Notes: generated by a model not told the origin, from the letters alone. A stretch of DNA of 22,129 bases from JAEYFP01 sp964566545 (GCA_964566545.1 CAZMIX010000040.1:1-22129), one strand, 5' to 3'. Shown: positions 7,556 through 16,317, counted from the first letter of the stretch. Numbers and translations are program-made.

Positions 7556-8400
7556 TTACCTCCTGGATAGCCTTCCGATCATACAATTTAAAAAGAATGC
7601 CAGCATATCGACCGCCACAATGGTAGAACCGACCGGTGTGGAGAATAATACGGATATGAGCATCCCGATTAATGCGCCGATTACGGAAAGCGCCGCCGCA
7701 TATGCTACAACGCCTTTAAAACTATGTGCCACCCGCATGGCGGACAACGCCGGAAAGATAATCAGGGCGGAGATCAGAAGGGAACCGACTAAATTCATCG
7801 CGAGCACAATAATCACTGCCGTAATGACCGCAATCATTAAGTTATAAATCTCCGCATTTTTCCGGTAGCCTTTGTAAAGTCCTCATCAAAGGTCACCGCA
7901 AAAATCCGGTTATAAAACAGGCAGTAAAATATCACCACCACAATAGACATCGCAACACAGAGCCTCACTTCCCCGCCGGTCAGGGTCAGGATGGAGGTCG
8001 AACCAAAAAGCGTCGAACATACGTCTCCCGAGATATTGGCAGATGTAGAAAACAGATTCAACACAAGATACCCGATTGCCAGCGCCCCTACCGAAAGCAT
8101 TGCAATCGCAGCATCTCCCTTCAACCTTGTATTTTGCCCTGTCCGCAAAAGCAAAATGGCAGCAATGACTGTAACAGGCATGATAAACAACGTATCATTC
8201 GCCAGCTTGAAAATCGTTGCGACCGCCATCGCTCCAAACGCCACATGGGAAAGCCCGTCTCCGATAAAGGAAAACCGTTTCAGCACTAACGTTACGCCAA
8301 GCAGAGAGGAGCAGAGCGCGATCAATACTCCTACGATCAATGCGTACTGAACAAATGGGTAGGAAATATAAAATTGAAATTTATCAATGATACTACTCAT
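7556..8400 (-). pseudogene. znuB: Zinc ABC transporter permease ZnuB, frameshifted
   Basis: ZnuB/AdcB is the membrane channel of the zinc importer. The first part starts at ATG 8400 (GGGAGG upstream) and shows the family core: LGVTLVLKRFSFIGDGLSHVAFG and GDAAIAMLSVGALAIGYL. It ends early in FAVTFDEDFTKATGK-MRRFIT at TAA 7837-7839. The other frame carries the rest without loss: IAVITAVIIVLAMNLVGSL, ISALIIFPALSAMRVAHS, to the stop at 7556. The break is at a run of five A on the minus strand (7857-7861); a sixth A would restore TGKNAEIYNLMIAV. About 280 residues would result. The two fragments are otherwise undamaged, so a recent slip, phase variation or a homopolymer sequencing error are all possible. 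It overlaps znuC by 8 bp. Confidence 0.88.
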
Positions 8401-9103
8401 GATCGCCGCCTCCCGCATCCTGGAACATTTTCCATTTTCCGCTTTTCAAATATTCCTCCTTTTCTCCGTAAAAAGTATCCCTTCTGTCTATATGCAGAAT
8501 ATGGGTCGCATATTGGATTGCCTGTACGTCATGGGATACCATGATGACAGAAATTCCTTCCCCGTTCAGCTCTTTCATCATGCGGTAAAACTCCGCAGTT
8601 ACTTTCGGGTCTAATCCGGCAACCGGCTCATCCAGTAAAATGACCTTGTCTGCCGCACATAAGGCCCTTGCCAGAAGCGTCCGCTGCTGCTGTCCTCCCG
8701 AAAGGGTGCGGTAGCATTTTTTTTGCAATTCCCATAGATCCATTTGATTCATTTTTTCCTGCGCAAGAGTTTTTTCTGTCTTTCCATAAAAAGGCTTTTT
8801 CCCGCACTTTGAAAGCGTCCCGGATAATACAATTTCCCAAACTGTAGCCGGAAAATCCTTCTGTGCCACAGTCTGCTGCGGAAGATAGCCAACTTCATGG
8901 GGCATCAGACCATCGCCTGTAATGATTTGCCCGCTTACCGCCTCCTGCAGGCGCAGCAAGGTCTTTATCAACGTACTCTTTCCCGTTCCATTTTCCCCCA
9001 CAACGCAAAGGTAATCTCCTTTTTTCACTTCAAAGTTCAAACCGGATACGATTACTTTACCGTCATATCCCAGCGTTAAATCATTACAGGTAATATATGC
9101 CAT
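8393..9103 (-). CDS. znuC: Zinc ABC transporter ATP-binding protein
   Basis: 236 residues with all ABC ATPase motifs: Walker A GENGTGKS (36-43), Q-loop at PQQ (75-77), signature LSGGQ (134-138), Walker B VILLDEP (154-160), D-loop AGLD and switch His191 (VSHD). It belongs to the ZnuC/AdcC type by sequence and by its neighbours znuA and znuB. It would power zinc uptake from the cytoplasmic face. ATG at 9103 follows TAGGAGG. It starts 12 bp after znuA ends and overlaps znuB by 8 bp, so stoichiometry is likely set by coupling. Confidence 0.95.
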   Translation of the reverse strand: MAYITCNDLTLGYDGKVIVSGLNFEVKKGDYLCVVGENGTGKSTLIKTLLRLQEAVSGQIITGDGLMPHEVGYLPQQTVAQKDFPATVWEIVLSGTLSKCGKKPFYGKTEKTLAQEKMNQMDLWELQKKCYRTLSGGQQQRTLLARALCAADKVILLDEPVAGLDPKVTAEFYRMMKELNGEGISVIMVSHDVQAIQYATHILHIDRRDTFYGEKEEYLKSGKWKMFQDAGGGDHE

Positions 9104-9115
9104 GGTTCTGACCTC

Positions 9116-10123
9116 CTAATTCAATGCCTGTTTCAGTACCTCAAGATTATCCCGCATTGCTTCCAGATAAGTAAATCCCCCTCTCCTATCGGCGCTTGTA
9201 ATCGACTGGAGAGAATTCAGCACTAGAATCGTTTGATTTTTCCCAATTGTATTCTGCTTTACTGTCTCAGCAAGCTTTTGGTCGGAATTTTCAATTACTA
9301 AAATTGCCGGTACCTTAAGCTCATCCGTTTTTTGGGCAAGAAACGTGATCGTTTCAAAGCTTGCTTCCGTTTCCGCGCTGCAGCCTACGAATGCGGCATA
9401 GTAATCCAAGCCGTAATCATCCGCCATGTAACGGAATGGAAACCGGTCTGCAAACACTACTGTTTGATAAGCCGCATCCTGTACCATCTGCTCGTACTCT
9501 TTGTCCAGTTCATCCAGCTTCTGGATATAAGCATCCCTGTTCTTCGCAAGCTGCTCTGTGTCCTCCGGAATCGTCTTCTCAATTACCCCGGAAATTCCGG
9601 ACACAAGCGCCTTGACATTTTTCAAGGACAGCCATACATGCTCGTCGTACTCCGGGTTCTCCTCTTCCTCGCCTTCTAAAGACGCTTCCTCTTCTTCTCC
9701 CTCCATTCCTTCAACAACTTCCTCTTCCTTTACGGCATCCCCCAGAACTTCAAGAAGATTGACCGGCCGAAGCTCCTGATTGGTGGCCTCCTTTAAAGCA
9801 TCCTCCACCCATGCATCCGATTCTCCGCCCACATAGATAAAAATATCGGAAGAACCGATTTTTGCTATATCTTCCGCAGTCGGCTGGTAACTATGCAAAT
9901 CCACCCCATTATCCAAAAGCAGCGTCAGCTCAAACTGATCCGTTCTGTCCCCAATCAGCTCCCTCACCCAATCATACTGCGGAAATGTAGTGCAGACAAT
10001 GCGGAGCTTATCTGAGGCGGCATTTTGCTTTGCAGCCTCGGACACACTTTTACCGCATCCGGCAAGAAGCCCCAAACATAGCGTTAGAACAAAAACAATT
10101 GACAATATTCTATTTTTTTTCAT
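9116..10123 (-). CDS. znuA: Zinc ABC transporter substrate-binding lipoprotein
   Basis: 335 residues from ATG at 10123 (TGGAGG upstream), chosen over an in-frame ATG five codons earlier. The signal peptide ends in LLAGC with lipid Cys23. Cluster A-I/ZnuA features follow: VCTTFPQYDWVRE, DLHSYQPTAEDI (His77) and EHVWLSLKN (His162), two of the usual zinc ligands. The usual third His is replaced in VVFADRFPFRY, where Asp226 stands, and the C-terminal acidic ligand lies in IENSDQK. The flexible loop before His162 (about 132-161) is rich in Glu rather than His, with over a dozen Glu. It captures zinc outside the membrane and hands it to ZnuB. Changed ligands may mean altered affinity or metal choice (inference). 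Confidence 0.93.
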   Translation of the reverse strand: MKKNRILSIVFVLTLCLGLLAGCGKSVSEAAKQNAASDKLRIVCTTFPQYDWVRELIGDRTDQFELTLLLDNGVDLHSYQPTAEDIAKIGSSDIFIYVGGESDAWVEDALKEATNQELRPVNLLEVLGDAVKEEEVVEGMEGEEEEASLEGEEEENPEYDEHVWLSLKNVKALVSGISGVIEKTIPEDTEQLAKNRDAYIQKLDELDKEYEQMVQDAAYQTVVFADRFPFRYMADDYGLDYYAAFVGCSAETEASFETITFLAQKTDELKVPAILVIENSDQKLAETVKQNTIGKNQTILVLNSLQSITSADRRGGFTYLEAMRDNLEVLKQALN

Positions 10124-10154
10124 AAAATAAACCTCCATACTCTAAAAATGCGTA

Positions 10155-10180
10155 CACAAAAAACACCCAATGCCTTTGGG
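10155..10180 (-). terminator. Weak hairpin with T-run between the small membrane protein gene and znuA
   Basis: On the minus strand CCCAA-N5-TTGGG (10166-10180) is followed by TGTTTTTTG. It lies in the 77-bp gap before znuA. It could be a partial terminator that lowers transporter expression relative to the regulator genes. The stem is only 5 bp. Confidence 0.45.
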
Positions 10181-10200
10181 AACGTTTTTAGATTGCGAGG

Positions 10201-10497
10201 TCAATTCAATAATTCTACCTTTAAAGTAATCAGGGTATTTTTTACACCGATATGATTTTTAACAGACGCGATTCCCAGTGCGAACGCACAAAGAACTGCC
10301 ATAATAAATGACCGAACCGGAATAAATCTAATGCTGGAAATAAACTGAACGGCTTCCCTGAGCTGTGTGCAGACGGAGCAGTCTGCACCGGAACAGTCAT
10401 GATGCGCATTTTCAATGATATAGCCAGAGGAAAAAAGAATTCCGGCCGACAGGAAAGCAATCAGCACGATTGCGATCACTTTATTTGCTCCCTTCAT
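10201..10497 (-). CDS. Small membrane protein with His/Cys motif in the zinc operon
   Basis: 98 residues. Two membrane helices are visible, at about 8-28 and 58-79. Between them lies a loop with HHDCSGADCSVC, giving two His and three Cys in 12 residues, a likely metal site. The topology cannot be fixed from sequence. ATG at 10497 follows GGAGG. It sits between zur and znuA, 21 bp after zur. I do not recognise a named family. From place and motif it may sense, bind or pass zinc at the membrane (inference). Confidence 0.75.
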   Translation of the reverse strand: MKGANKVIAIVLIAFLSAGILFSSGYIIENAHHDCSGADCSVCTQLREAVQFISSIRFIPVRSFIMAVLCAFALGIASVKNHIGVKNTLITLKVELLN

Positions 10498-10518
10498 CCC
10501 TGCACACCTCCATTTCTT

Positions 10519-10932
10519 TTACAGCCGCGCTTTTTTACATTCTTCACAGCTTCCGCTCAGCGAAGAGTTTTCACACTCCATGTCAAATCCGAATTGCTTT
10601 GCTAAATATTCTGTAATTTCCTTCATGAAATCGCCCTCTAAATGATAGATTTTCCCGCATTCTCTGCATTGCATATGCAAATGCTCGTGGCAATTCCGAT
10701 GCCCTCCCGCAAACCGGTATAGAAATGAATCGCTGTTTGCCGGCTTAAACCTGATCAACGCTTTCCTTTCTGTCAAGCGGTCTAAATTACGGTATATGGT
10801 TGTTAGGTTTGCCTTTATGCCCTGCTCCAGTATATAGGAATAGATATCAGACGCACAAAAGCTCTTTTCCTGATTCAGCTCAACGAGCCCCATGATTTTC
10901 CGGCTAATCTTTGTATTATATTTTCTTTGCAC
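10519..10932 (-). CDS. zur: Fur family regulator, probably Zur
   Basis: 137 residues, a usual Fur length. The winged helix covers about 1-75, with recognition helix LTTIYRNLDRLTE (43-55). The dimer domain holds HRNCHEHLHMQC with clustered His, and the structural zinc Cys pairs are C89/C92 and C129/C132. The start is GTG at 10932, preceded by GAGGG at good spacing. Fur, PerR and Zur are hard to tell apart by sequence, but the gene leads the zinc uptake operon and a palindromic box lies at its own start, so zinc-dependent autorepression is the best reading. With zinc bound it would shut off the whole operon. Confidence 0.87.
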   Translation of the reverse strand: MQRKYNTKISRKIMGLVELNQEKSFCASDIYSYILEQGIKANLTTIYRNLDRLTERKALIRFKPANSDSFLYRFAGGHRNCHEHLHMQCRECGKIYHLEGDFMKEITEYLAKQFGFDMECENSSLSGSCEECKKARL

Positions 10933-10949
10933 TTTTATCCCTCATAAAT

Positions 10950-10964
10950 TGCAAATAATTTGCA
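10950..10964. promoter_or_regulatory. Putative Zur box (7-1-7 palindrome)
   Basis: TGCAAATAATTTGCA is a perfect 7-1-7 inverted repeat, the form recognised by Fur-family dimers. It starts 7 bp downstream of the -10 of the zur promoter, over the expected transcription start, and 17 bp before the zur GTG. Confidence 0.75.
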
Positions 10965-10971
10965 TTTTTAG

Positions 10972-11000
10972 ATTTTATCCCTATTCCTTATAATTGTCAA
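10972..11000 (-). promoter_or_regulatory. Promoter of the zinc operon
   Basis: Minus strand: perfect -35 TTGACA (10995-11000), 17-bp spacer, -10 TAAAAT (10972-10977). Confidence 0.8.
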
Positions 11001-11042
11001 GCATAAGATCACTATTGTGGTAACTTAATTATACAATTAGAG

Positions 11043-11070
11043 ATACCCTTACATCCGAATCGCATATAAT
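11043..11070 (+). promoter_or_regulatory. Possible sporulation-type promoter of the plus-strand subtilase
   Basis: CATATAAT (11063-11070) resembles a sigma-E -10 (CATACAnT), with ATA 17 bp upstream (11043-11045). It could also serve sigma-A, as it contains TATAAT without a good -35. Short motifs in AT-rich DNA occur by chance. Confidence 0.3.
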
Positions 11071-11101
11071 TTAATAATCATTAAAAAACAGGGCGTAAAT
11101 T

Positions 11102-12844
11102 ATGGATAGCGGAATTATAGATAATCAGTTAAATCTGGCTCTGGATGTACCTCAAAGCGTTAGAGATAAAACGCTGGATCTTGATGTTGGTTATGACGCA
11201 GAAACAAATTTGTGGGAGCTGATCGTCAAATACCATGGTGATTTAAGAAGTATCGCAGAGGAGCTGCAAGCTTCTATTGTAGAACTGGCAAATGGATATG
11301 CAATCATTACGATTTCTGAATATTTGATTGAAAGGCTTGCAGAGTATGAGGAAATCGAATTTATTGAAAAGCCGAAACGATTATTTTATGAAGTGAATGT
11401 GGGAAGAAGCGCATCCTGTATTAACCCTCTTCAAACAGGAATTTACAATTTATTTGGAGAGAATGTTCTGATTGCTGTCATAGATTCCGGGATCGATTAT
11501 TCTCACATGGATTTTCGTAACGAAGATGGCTCTACAAGAATTTTGGCACTTTGGGATCAGACAATAACCGGCGTACCGCCATCGGGATATCAAATCGGAA
11601 CTTTATATACACGAGAACTGATCAATGAAGCGTTAAGTACACCTATGCCCCAAAGAATGGGGATCGTGCCCAGTACCGATTTATCCGGTCACGGAACTCA
11701 TGTAACCGGAATCGCAGCCGGTAATGGCAGAGCCAGTAACGGATTATACCGTGGTGTAGCCTCAATGAGCGAATTAATCATTGTAAAGTTAGGCTCTTCC
11801 ATCGGTGATTCTTTTCCAAGAACAACTCAATTAATGCAAGCCATCGATTATGTTATAAAGCTTGCCACAGAACTTGTCAGACCCATAGCCATCAATGTAA
11901 GCTTTGGTAACAGCTATGGATCCCACACCGGAAGATCCCTGTTAGAAAGCTTTATTAATGACAGTGCAACCTTGTGGAAGAACAATATTATCATAGGAAC
12001 CGGGAATGAAGGTGCCACGGGAAATCATGCACAAGGTGTACTGACGATGGGAACCACTACAGTAGTTGAACTCGCAGTCAGTAATTATGAGTTTTCATTA
12101 AATCTGCAAATATGGAAAAACTATTTTGATCATTTTGATATTTCTATCATCTCGCCGGATGGAACACGGGTAGGACCCATTCCGAGAGTACTTGGCACGC
12201 AGCAGTTTCGAATCGCACAGACAGAAATATTTCTCTATTACGGCGATCCTACTCCGTACAACCCTGTGCAGGAAATATACCTGGAATTGATACCTCTAAA
12301 CACTTATATTAATTCGGGAATTTGGCGAATTGAATTAGTACCCAGACATATCGTAGTCGGAAATTTTGATATGTGGTTGCCTTCCGGAAGCGCAAAAAAT
12401 CCGGAAACAAGATTTTTATTTCCATCGGAATATACCACACTTACTATTCCCTCTACCGCATATCGGGCTATCTCCGTTGGGGCTTATAATGCCTATACGG
12501 ATAGCTACGCACCGTTTTCCGGGCGGGGTTATACGAGAAACTTTGATATAAAACCGGATATCGTTGCGCCGGGGGTTAATATCAATTCCTGTGCGCCGGG
12601 CGGCGGCTATAGCATACGATCCGGCACCTCCATGGCAACTCCATTTGTAACCGGAAGTGCCGCATTGCTTATGCAGTGGGGTATCGTAAACGGAAATGAT
12701 TTATATTTGTACGGCGAAAAACTAAAGGCTAATCTTATTAACGGGGCGAGACCCCTGCGTATCGAAACGATATATCCCAACCGGACGCTTGGGTATGGGG
12801 CACTGTGTTTGGAAACCACATTTCAAAATATGTTTTATCTCTGA
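11102..12844 (+). CDS. Csp-like subtilisin family (S8) protease, complete triad
   Basis: 580 residues with no visible signal peptide. A prodomain of about 95 residues (LWELIVKYHGDL, ANGYAIITISEYLIERL) precedes the protease domain. The catalytic set is complete: Asp128 in AVIDSGIDY, His197 in GHGTHVTG, Asn302 in GTGNEGA and Ser510 in SGTSMATP. Between Asn302 and Ser510 an insert of about 140 residues, rich in strands (NYEFSLNLQIW, FDISIISPDGT, GNFDMWLPSGSA), matches the jelly-roll domain of clostridial Csp proteases. In related Clostridia, active Csp proteases cut the pro-form of the cortex hydrolase SleC during germination; no sleC is in the window. It is the only plus-strand gene and its 3' end overlaps the pseudoprotease gene tail by 10 bp. 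Its Shine-Dalgarno (AGGGCG) is weak. Confidence 0.9.
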   Translation: MDSGIIDNQLNLALDVPQSVRDKTLDLDVGYDAETNLWELIVKYHGDLRSIAEELQASIVELANGYAIITISEYLIERLAEYEEIEFIEKPKRLFYEVNVGRSASCINPLQTGIYNLFGENVLIAVIDSGIDYSHMDFRNEDGSTRILALWDQTITGVPPSGYQIGTLYTRELINEALSTPMPQRMGIVPSTDLSGHGTHVTGIAAGNGRASNGLYRGVASMSELIIVKLGSSIGDSFPRTTQLMQAIDYVIKLATELVRPIAINVSFGNSYGSHTGRSLLESFINDSATLWKNNIIIGTGNEGATGNHAQGVLTMGTTTVVELAVSNYEFSLNLQIWKNYFDHFDISIISPDGTRVGPIPRVLGTQQFRIAQTEIFLYYGDPTPYNPVQEIYLELIPLNTYINSGIWRIELVPRHIVVGNFDMWLPSGSAKNPETRFLFPSEYTTLTIPSTAYRAISVGAYNAYTDSYAPFSGRGYTRNFDIKPDIVAPGVNINSCAPGGGYSIRSGTSMATPFVTGSAALLMQWGIVNGNDLYLYGEKLKANLINGARPLRIETIYPNRTLGYGALCLETTFQNMFYL

Positions 12845-14547
12845 AAATTAGTCATTAAGACCTCAAACACATGATAGATATCCACGATACCATACCCCCA
12901 GTCCCGATTAGGGTATACAAGTACTTCATTTCTACGGGCACCCCTGATCAAAAACTTTTTAATTTCTACCGTGTCAATTCCGGGATAGGCATCCCTCACT
13001 ATCCCCCATTCCAAAAGCATAGCTGCTATCCCGGCTACATGAGCGGCTGCAACTCCCGTACCGGTTGACGGGGTAAATCCCTGTTCTAAATTTGGAGCTA
13101 ATATGTTTACACCGGGCGCAGCAATGTCCGGCTTTATCGTATTAATTCTGGTAAAGCCTTTACTTGCTCCGGGATATAAAACCCCATTGTCAGTGTTATA
13201 CGCTGTAACTGTAATCGGTACCACTGCATTTCCAGGTGTAGTAATCGTCGTATAAGGGTTGGATTGAATAAAATATGTATTCCGGGAAATAAAATCGCCC
13301 ATAGGAAGCCATATATGAAAAGATCCTGTTAGATCTCCTCTTCCATAGACCTGAAAACGGTAATTTCCGGGAGTGGGATTTTGAAATCTCATAAGAATTA
13401 ATTGATCTCCTGTTTGTACTTCCACCATCTCATAATCAATGATAATTGTTGTATCCTCAAATACAAAGTTGATTTGCCTGTTTAATCGCAGACCCTCGAC
13501 AATTCTTGGTATATATTCACCGGTGGGTGTCAGGATATCGACGGAATATGTAGTTGGAGCCGCACCCCATAGAGCCATGGAAAAACCCGTTTCGCCTTCG
13601 CCAACATGAAGTTCTACGACACTATATCCAATGTCAGGGGAAATCGTATCAAAAAAATGCCTGCGCTTATTTCCTTCGTTTCCTGCTGAAACCGATACAC
13701 AAATACCGGGGAAATCTGCCGCTATCGATAACATCGTACTTAATGCCAGCCGACCGTCATGACTGCCTTGCGATGTTCCCAAACCGATACAGATCGATAA
13801 CGGTCTGCCTAAGCGTCTGGCGGTATCAACTGCAAAGGTTATTGCCCACATCAAGTCGTTTTCCTGATAACAGTCAGTAACATCCGAAGGGATACGAAAG
13901 ATTTCCCTTAAATTCTGTTTTGCTTGTTTTAGCTTCACAACAACCAAATCCGCATCAGGAACCACGCCGCTGAAATTATTTTCCGGGTTTTCTCTGCCTG
14001 CTGCCACTCCTGCAAGCATCGTACCATGTCCATTCTCATCTATACTGGGTACCACACGGATGGGATCGTCACTGTTTAACGCCTGATCGATTTGCTCCTG
14101 CGTGTACTCCGTTCCATAAAAGAAACCTGGTGGATACTGATCTTCACTATCTATTGTCTGATCCCACAAGGCAACTATTTTACTGGTACCATCGTCTTTT
14201 CTAAAGATCGGATTCGTGTAATCTATTCCAGTATCAATCACCGCAACTAAAACACCTTGCCCTCTTAGGTTAAAAGCCGGCTGCCTTCGAAGTCTTTGAA
14301 CTCCGGAAGCCTCCAAACTTTGTTCACTCGTTAGCCCAAATAAAGCAGGTATCGAAGAATAACCAAATTGGTGGATAATTTGCGTAGTCAACTGCGCTAC
14401 CGGTATATATACAATCGCATATCTTTCATTCATAATATGCACGGTAGCATTGGGATAGCTTTCAAAAACGAGCATATTATTATTATACTCAACCAATAAG
14501 TCCGAATATTCATTACTGGTAATCCTATATCTTTCTTCATGGATCAT
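12835..14547 (-). CDS. Csp-like subtilase with catalytic Ser replaced by Gly (pseudoprotease)
   Basis: 570 residues from ATG at 14547, chosen because AGGAG lies 10 bp upstream; an ATG seven codons earlier has no site. It is a paralogue of the next gene upstream in the operon: same prodomain pattern (IVYIPVAQLTTQII), same protease core and same jelly-roll insert (GSFHIWLPMGD). Asp105 (VIDTGIDY), His174 (GHGTMLAG) and Asn290 (AGNEGN) are kept. The nucleophile block reads STGTGVAAAH instead of a GTS form: Gly498, codon GGA at 13054-13056, stands where Ser is needed. The paralogue reads TGSSPAAAH. The rest is intact, so this is a maintained pseudoprotease and not decay. C. difficile CspC also has Gly at its Ser position. 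It is probably a germinant-sensing or scaffold partner (inference). Confidence 0.9.
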   Translation of the reverse strand: MIHEERYRITSNEYSDLLVEYNNNMLVFESYPNATVHIMNERYAIVYIPVAQLTTQIIHQFGYSSIPALFGLTSEQSLEASGVQRLRRQPAFNLRGQGVLVAVIDTGIDYTNPIFRKDDGTSKIVALWDQTIDSEDQYPPGFFYGTEYTQEQIDQALNSDDPIRVVPSIDENGHGTMLAGVAAGRENPENNFSGVVPDADLVVVKLKQAKQNLREIFRIPSDVTDCYQENDLMWAITFAVDTARRLGRPLSICIGLGTSQGSHDGRLALSTMLSIAADFPGICVSVSAGNEGNKRRHFFDTISPDIGYSVVELHVGEGETGFSMALWGAAPTTYSVDILTPTGEYIPRIVEGLRLNRQINFVFEDTTIIIDYEMVEVQTGDQLILMRFQNPTPGNYRFQVYGRGDLTGSFHIWLPMGDFISRNTYFIQSNPYTTITTPGNAVVPITVTAYNTDNGVLYPGASKGFTRINTIKPDIAAPGVNILAPNLEQGFTPSTGTGVAAAHVAGIAAMLLEWGIVRDAYPGIDTVEIKKFLIRGARRNEVLVYPNRDWGYGIVDIYHVFEVLMTNFQR

Positions 14548-14616
14548 ACTTTCACGACTCCTAATCATATTTATGAAATACTATCATAAGTGAAAAGATA
14601 TCCCTTCCTTAAGGAC

Positions 14617-16317
14617 TTACATACTCCTGCGTAAACTGTCAAACACATTGTAAACATCCAGTATTCCATATCCCCAATCTCTATTCGGATATTGAATTTC
14701 CATGCTCCTTCTGGCTCCTCTTATCATAAATATTTTCACCACCGACGTATTCATTCTAGGCAGATTTCCCTCTACGATTGCCCATTCTAATAACATCGCG
14801 GCCGCTCCGGCCAAATGGGCTGCTGCCGGACTGGAACCGGTAATTCCTGCAAATCCTCCACTTAATGTAGGACTTGTGATGTTCACTCCGGGAGCCGCTA
14901 TTTCCGGCTTGATTGCTCCAATCCTTGTATATCCTCTGCTGGCATTCAGATAAAGAGTGTCGTCCTCATGATTATAAGCGGTTACAGTAATAGGAACCAT
15001 CCCATTGCCTAATGATAAAATTGTTGTATACGGATTCGATCGTATAAAATATGTATTATTAGATAGAAACCCTTCCATAGGCAGCCATATATGAAATCCA
15101 ACATTTAAATCCCCACGCTCATATACATTGAATGTCCATATTCCCGGGGCAGGATTGCGAAAGCGCAGCAGTATTAGTTGATCTCCGCTTTGAGATTCCA
15201 CCATCTGGTAATCGATATATATTGTCGTTTGTTCAAAAATAAAATTTAATTCAAAGTTTTCATCCAATCTTGGAATGATTCTTGGAATAAATTCGCCTGA
15301 CGGGGTTTTTATATCAATTGTAAATATCCCAGGTGAATTACCCCATAACTCCATAGAGAAATTTCCTTCATTCTCCCCCACATTAAGTTCAACTGTATCA
15401 TAATCATTAGCGGGATCAACAATGCCAAAATAATGTCTGCGAGCATTTCCTTCATTACCTGCCGCGATAACAACTGCAATGCTGGCATCCTCAGCGCGCA
15501 GGGACAATAAATTGCTTAATGTTCCTCTTCCGTCATGGGCTCCCTGGGAAGTTCCCAACGCCACACATATCACTATGGGCCGATTTAATTTCAGTGCTGT
15601 ATCACGAATATATTGTATCGCAAACAAAATATCATTTTCTTGATAGCATACAGCGTCCTCTGGAATTCCAAAGAAATCTTTCAGGTATGACTTTGCCGGT
15701 TTTAACTTCACAACTACTAATTCCGCATCAGGAGCCACACCATAAAAATTATTTTCCGGCACTTCATTTCCCGCCGCTATTCCGGCTAACATCGTTCCAT
15801 GTCCCACCTCGTCTCTTGTGGGAACGATTTCATAAGAGTTCTCGCTTTGTAATGCCTGATTGATTTGTTCTCTGGAATATTCCGTTCCATAAAGTGTATT
15901 TGCAGGAAAGTTATCACTGACAATCGTCTGATCCCAAATGGACACGATCTTTGTCGTGTTATCCGCATGTTTAAAAATTGGATTTGTATAATCAATACCC
16001 GTATCAAGAAAGCCGATTAATACCCCTTGCCCTTTTAGATTGAAATTTGGGACATTTCGTAATCTAAAAATGGAGGATGCTTCCAGGCTTGCCTGACTAA
16101 TCAAACCAAACAGCGAAGGCATTACGGAATATCCAAGTTCTAAAATAATATTATTCGTAATCTGCTGAACCGGAACATGTACGATTGCATTGAAAAAATC
16201 GACAATATGAATCGTCGCATCCTCAAAATTATCAAAAACAGATTCATTCCCACTATAATTAATAAGAAAATCAGCGTAATCGTTGCTGAAAATTCTTTCT
16301 CTTTCTTCCAATGTCAT
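14617..16317 (-). CDS. Csp-like subtilisin family (S8) protease, triad retained
   Basis: 566 residues from ATG at 16317, preceded by GGGGGAT; the family match starts at TLEERERIFSNDYADFL. Catalytic residues are Asp105 (FLDTGIDY), His173 (GHGTMLAG), Asn288 (AAGNEGN) and Ser496 in TGSSPAAAH (codon at 14830-14832). The motif is GSSPA rather than the usual GTSMA, so activity is likely but not certain. The jelly-roll insert is shared with its neighbour (GFHIWLPMEGF). No signal peptide or membrane segment. It is the middle gene of the operon, 51 bp after the LysM gene and 69 bp before the pseudoprotease gene. The close likeness to the next gene points to tandem duplication followed by loss of the nucleophile in one copy. 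Confidence 0.9.
   Translation of the reverse strand: MTLEERERIFSNDYADFLINYSGNESVFDNFEDATIHIVDFFNAIVHVPVQQITNNIILELGYSVMPSLFGLISQASLEASSIFRLRNVPNFNLKGQGVLIGFLDTGIDYTNPIFKHADNTTKIVSIWDQTIVSDNFPANTLYGTEYSREQINQALQSENSYEIVPTRDEVGHGTMLAGIAAGNEVPENNFYGVAPDAELVVVKLKPAKSYLKDFFGIPEDAVCYQENDILFAIQYIRDTALKLNRPIVICVALGTSQGAHDGRGTLSNLLSLRAEDASIAVVIAAGNEGNARRHYFGIVDPANDYDTVELNVGENEGNFSMELWGNSPGIFTIDIKTPSGEFIPRIIPRLDENFELNFIFEQTTIYIDYQMVESQSGDQLILLRFRNPAPGIWTFNVYERGDLNVGFHIWLPMEGFLSNNTYFIRSNPYTTILSLGNGMVPITVTAYNHEDDTLYLNASRGYTRIGAIKPEIAAPGVNITSPTLSGGFAGITGSSPAAAHLAGAAAMLLEWAIVEGNLPRMNTSVVKIFMIRGARRSMEIQYPNRDWGYGILDVYNVFDSLRRSM

Noticed and set aside
7837..7861. znuB as two separate genes
   Set aside because: The two pieces join exactly into one family-length permease. 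The second would start inside a membrane segment with no Shine-Dalgarno.
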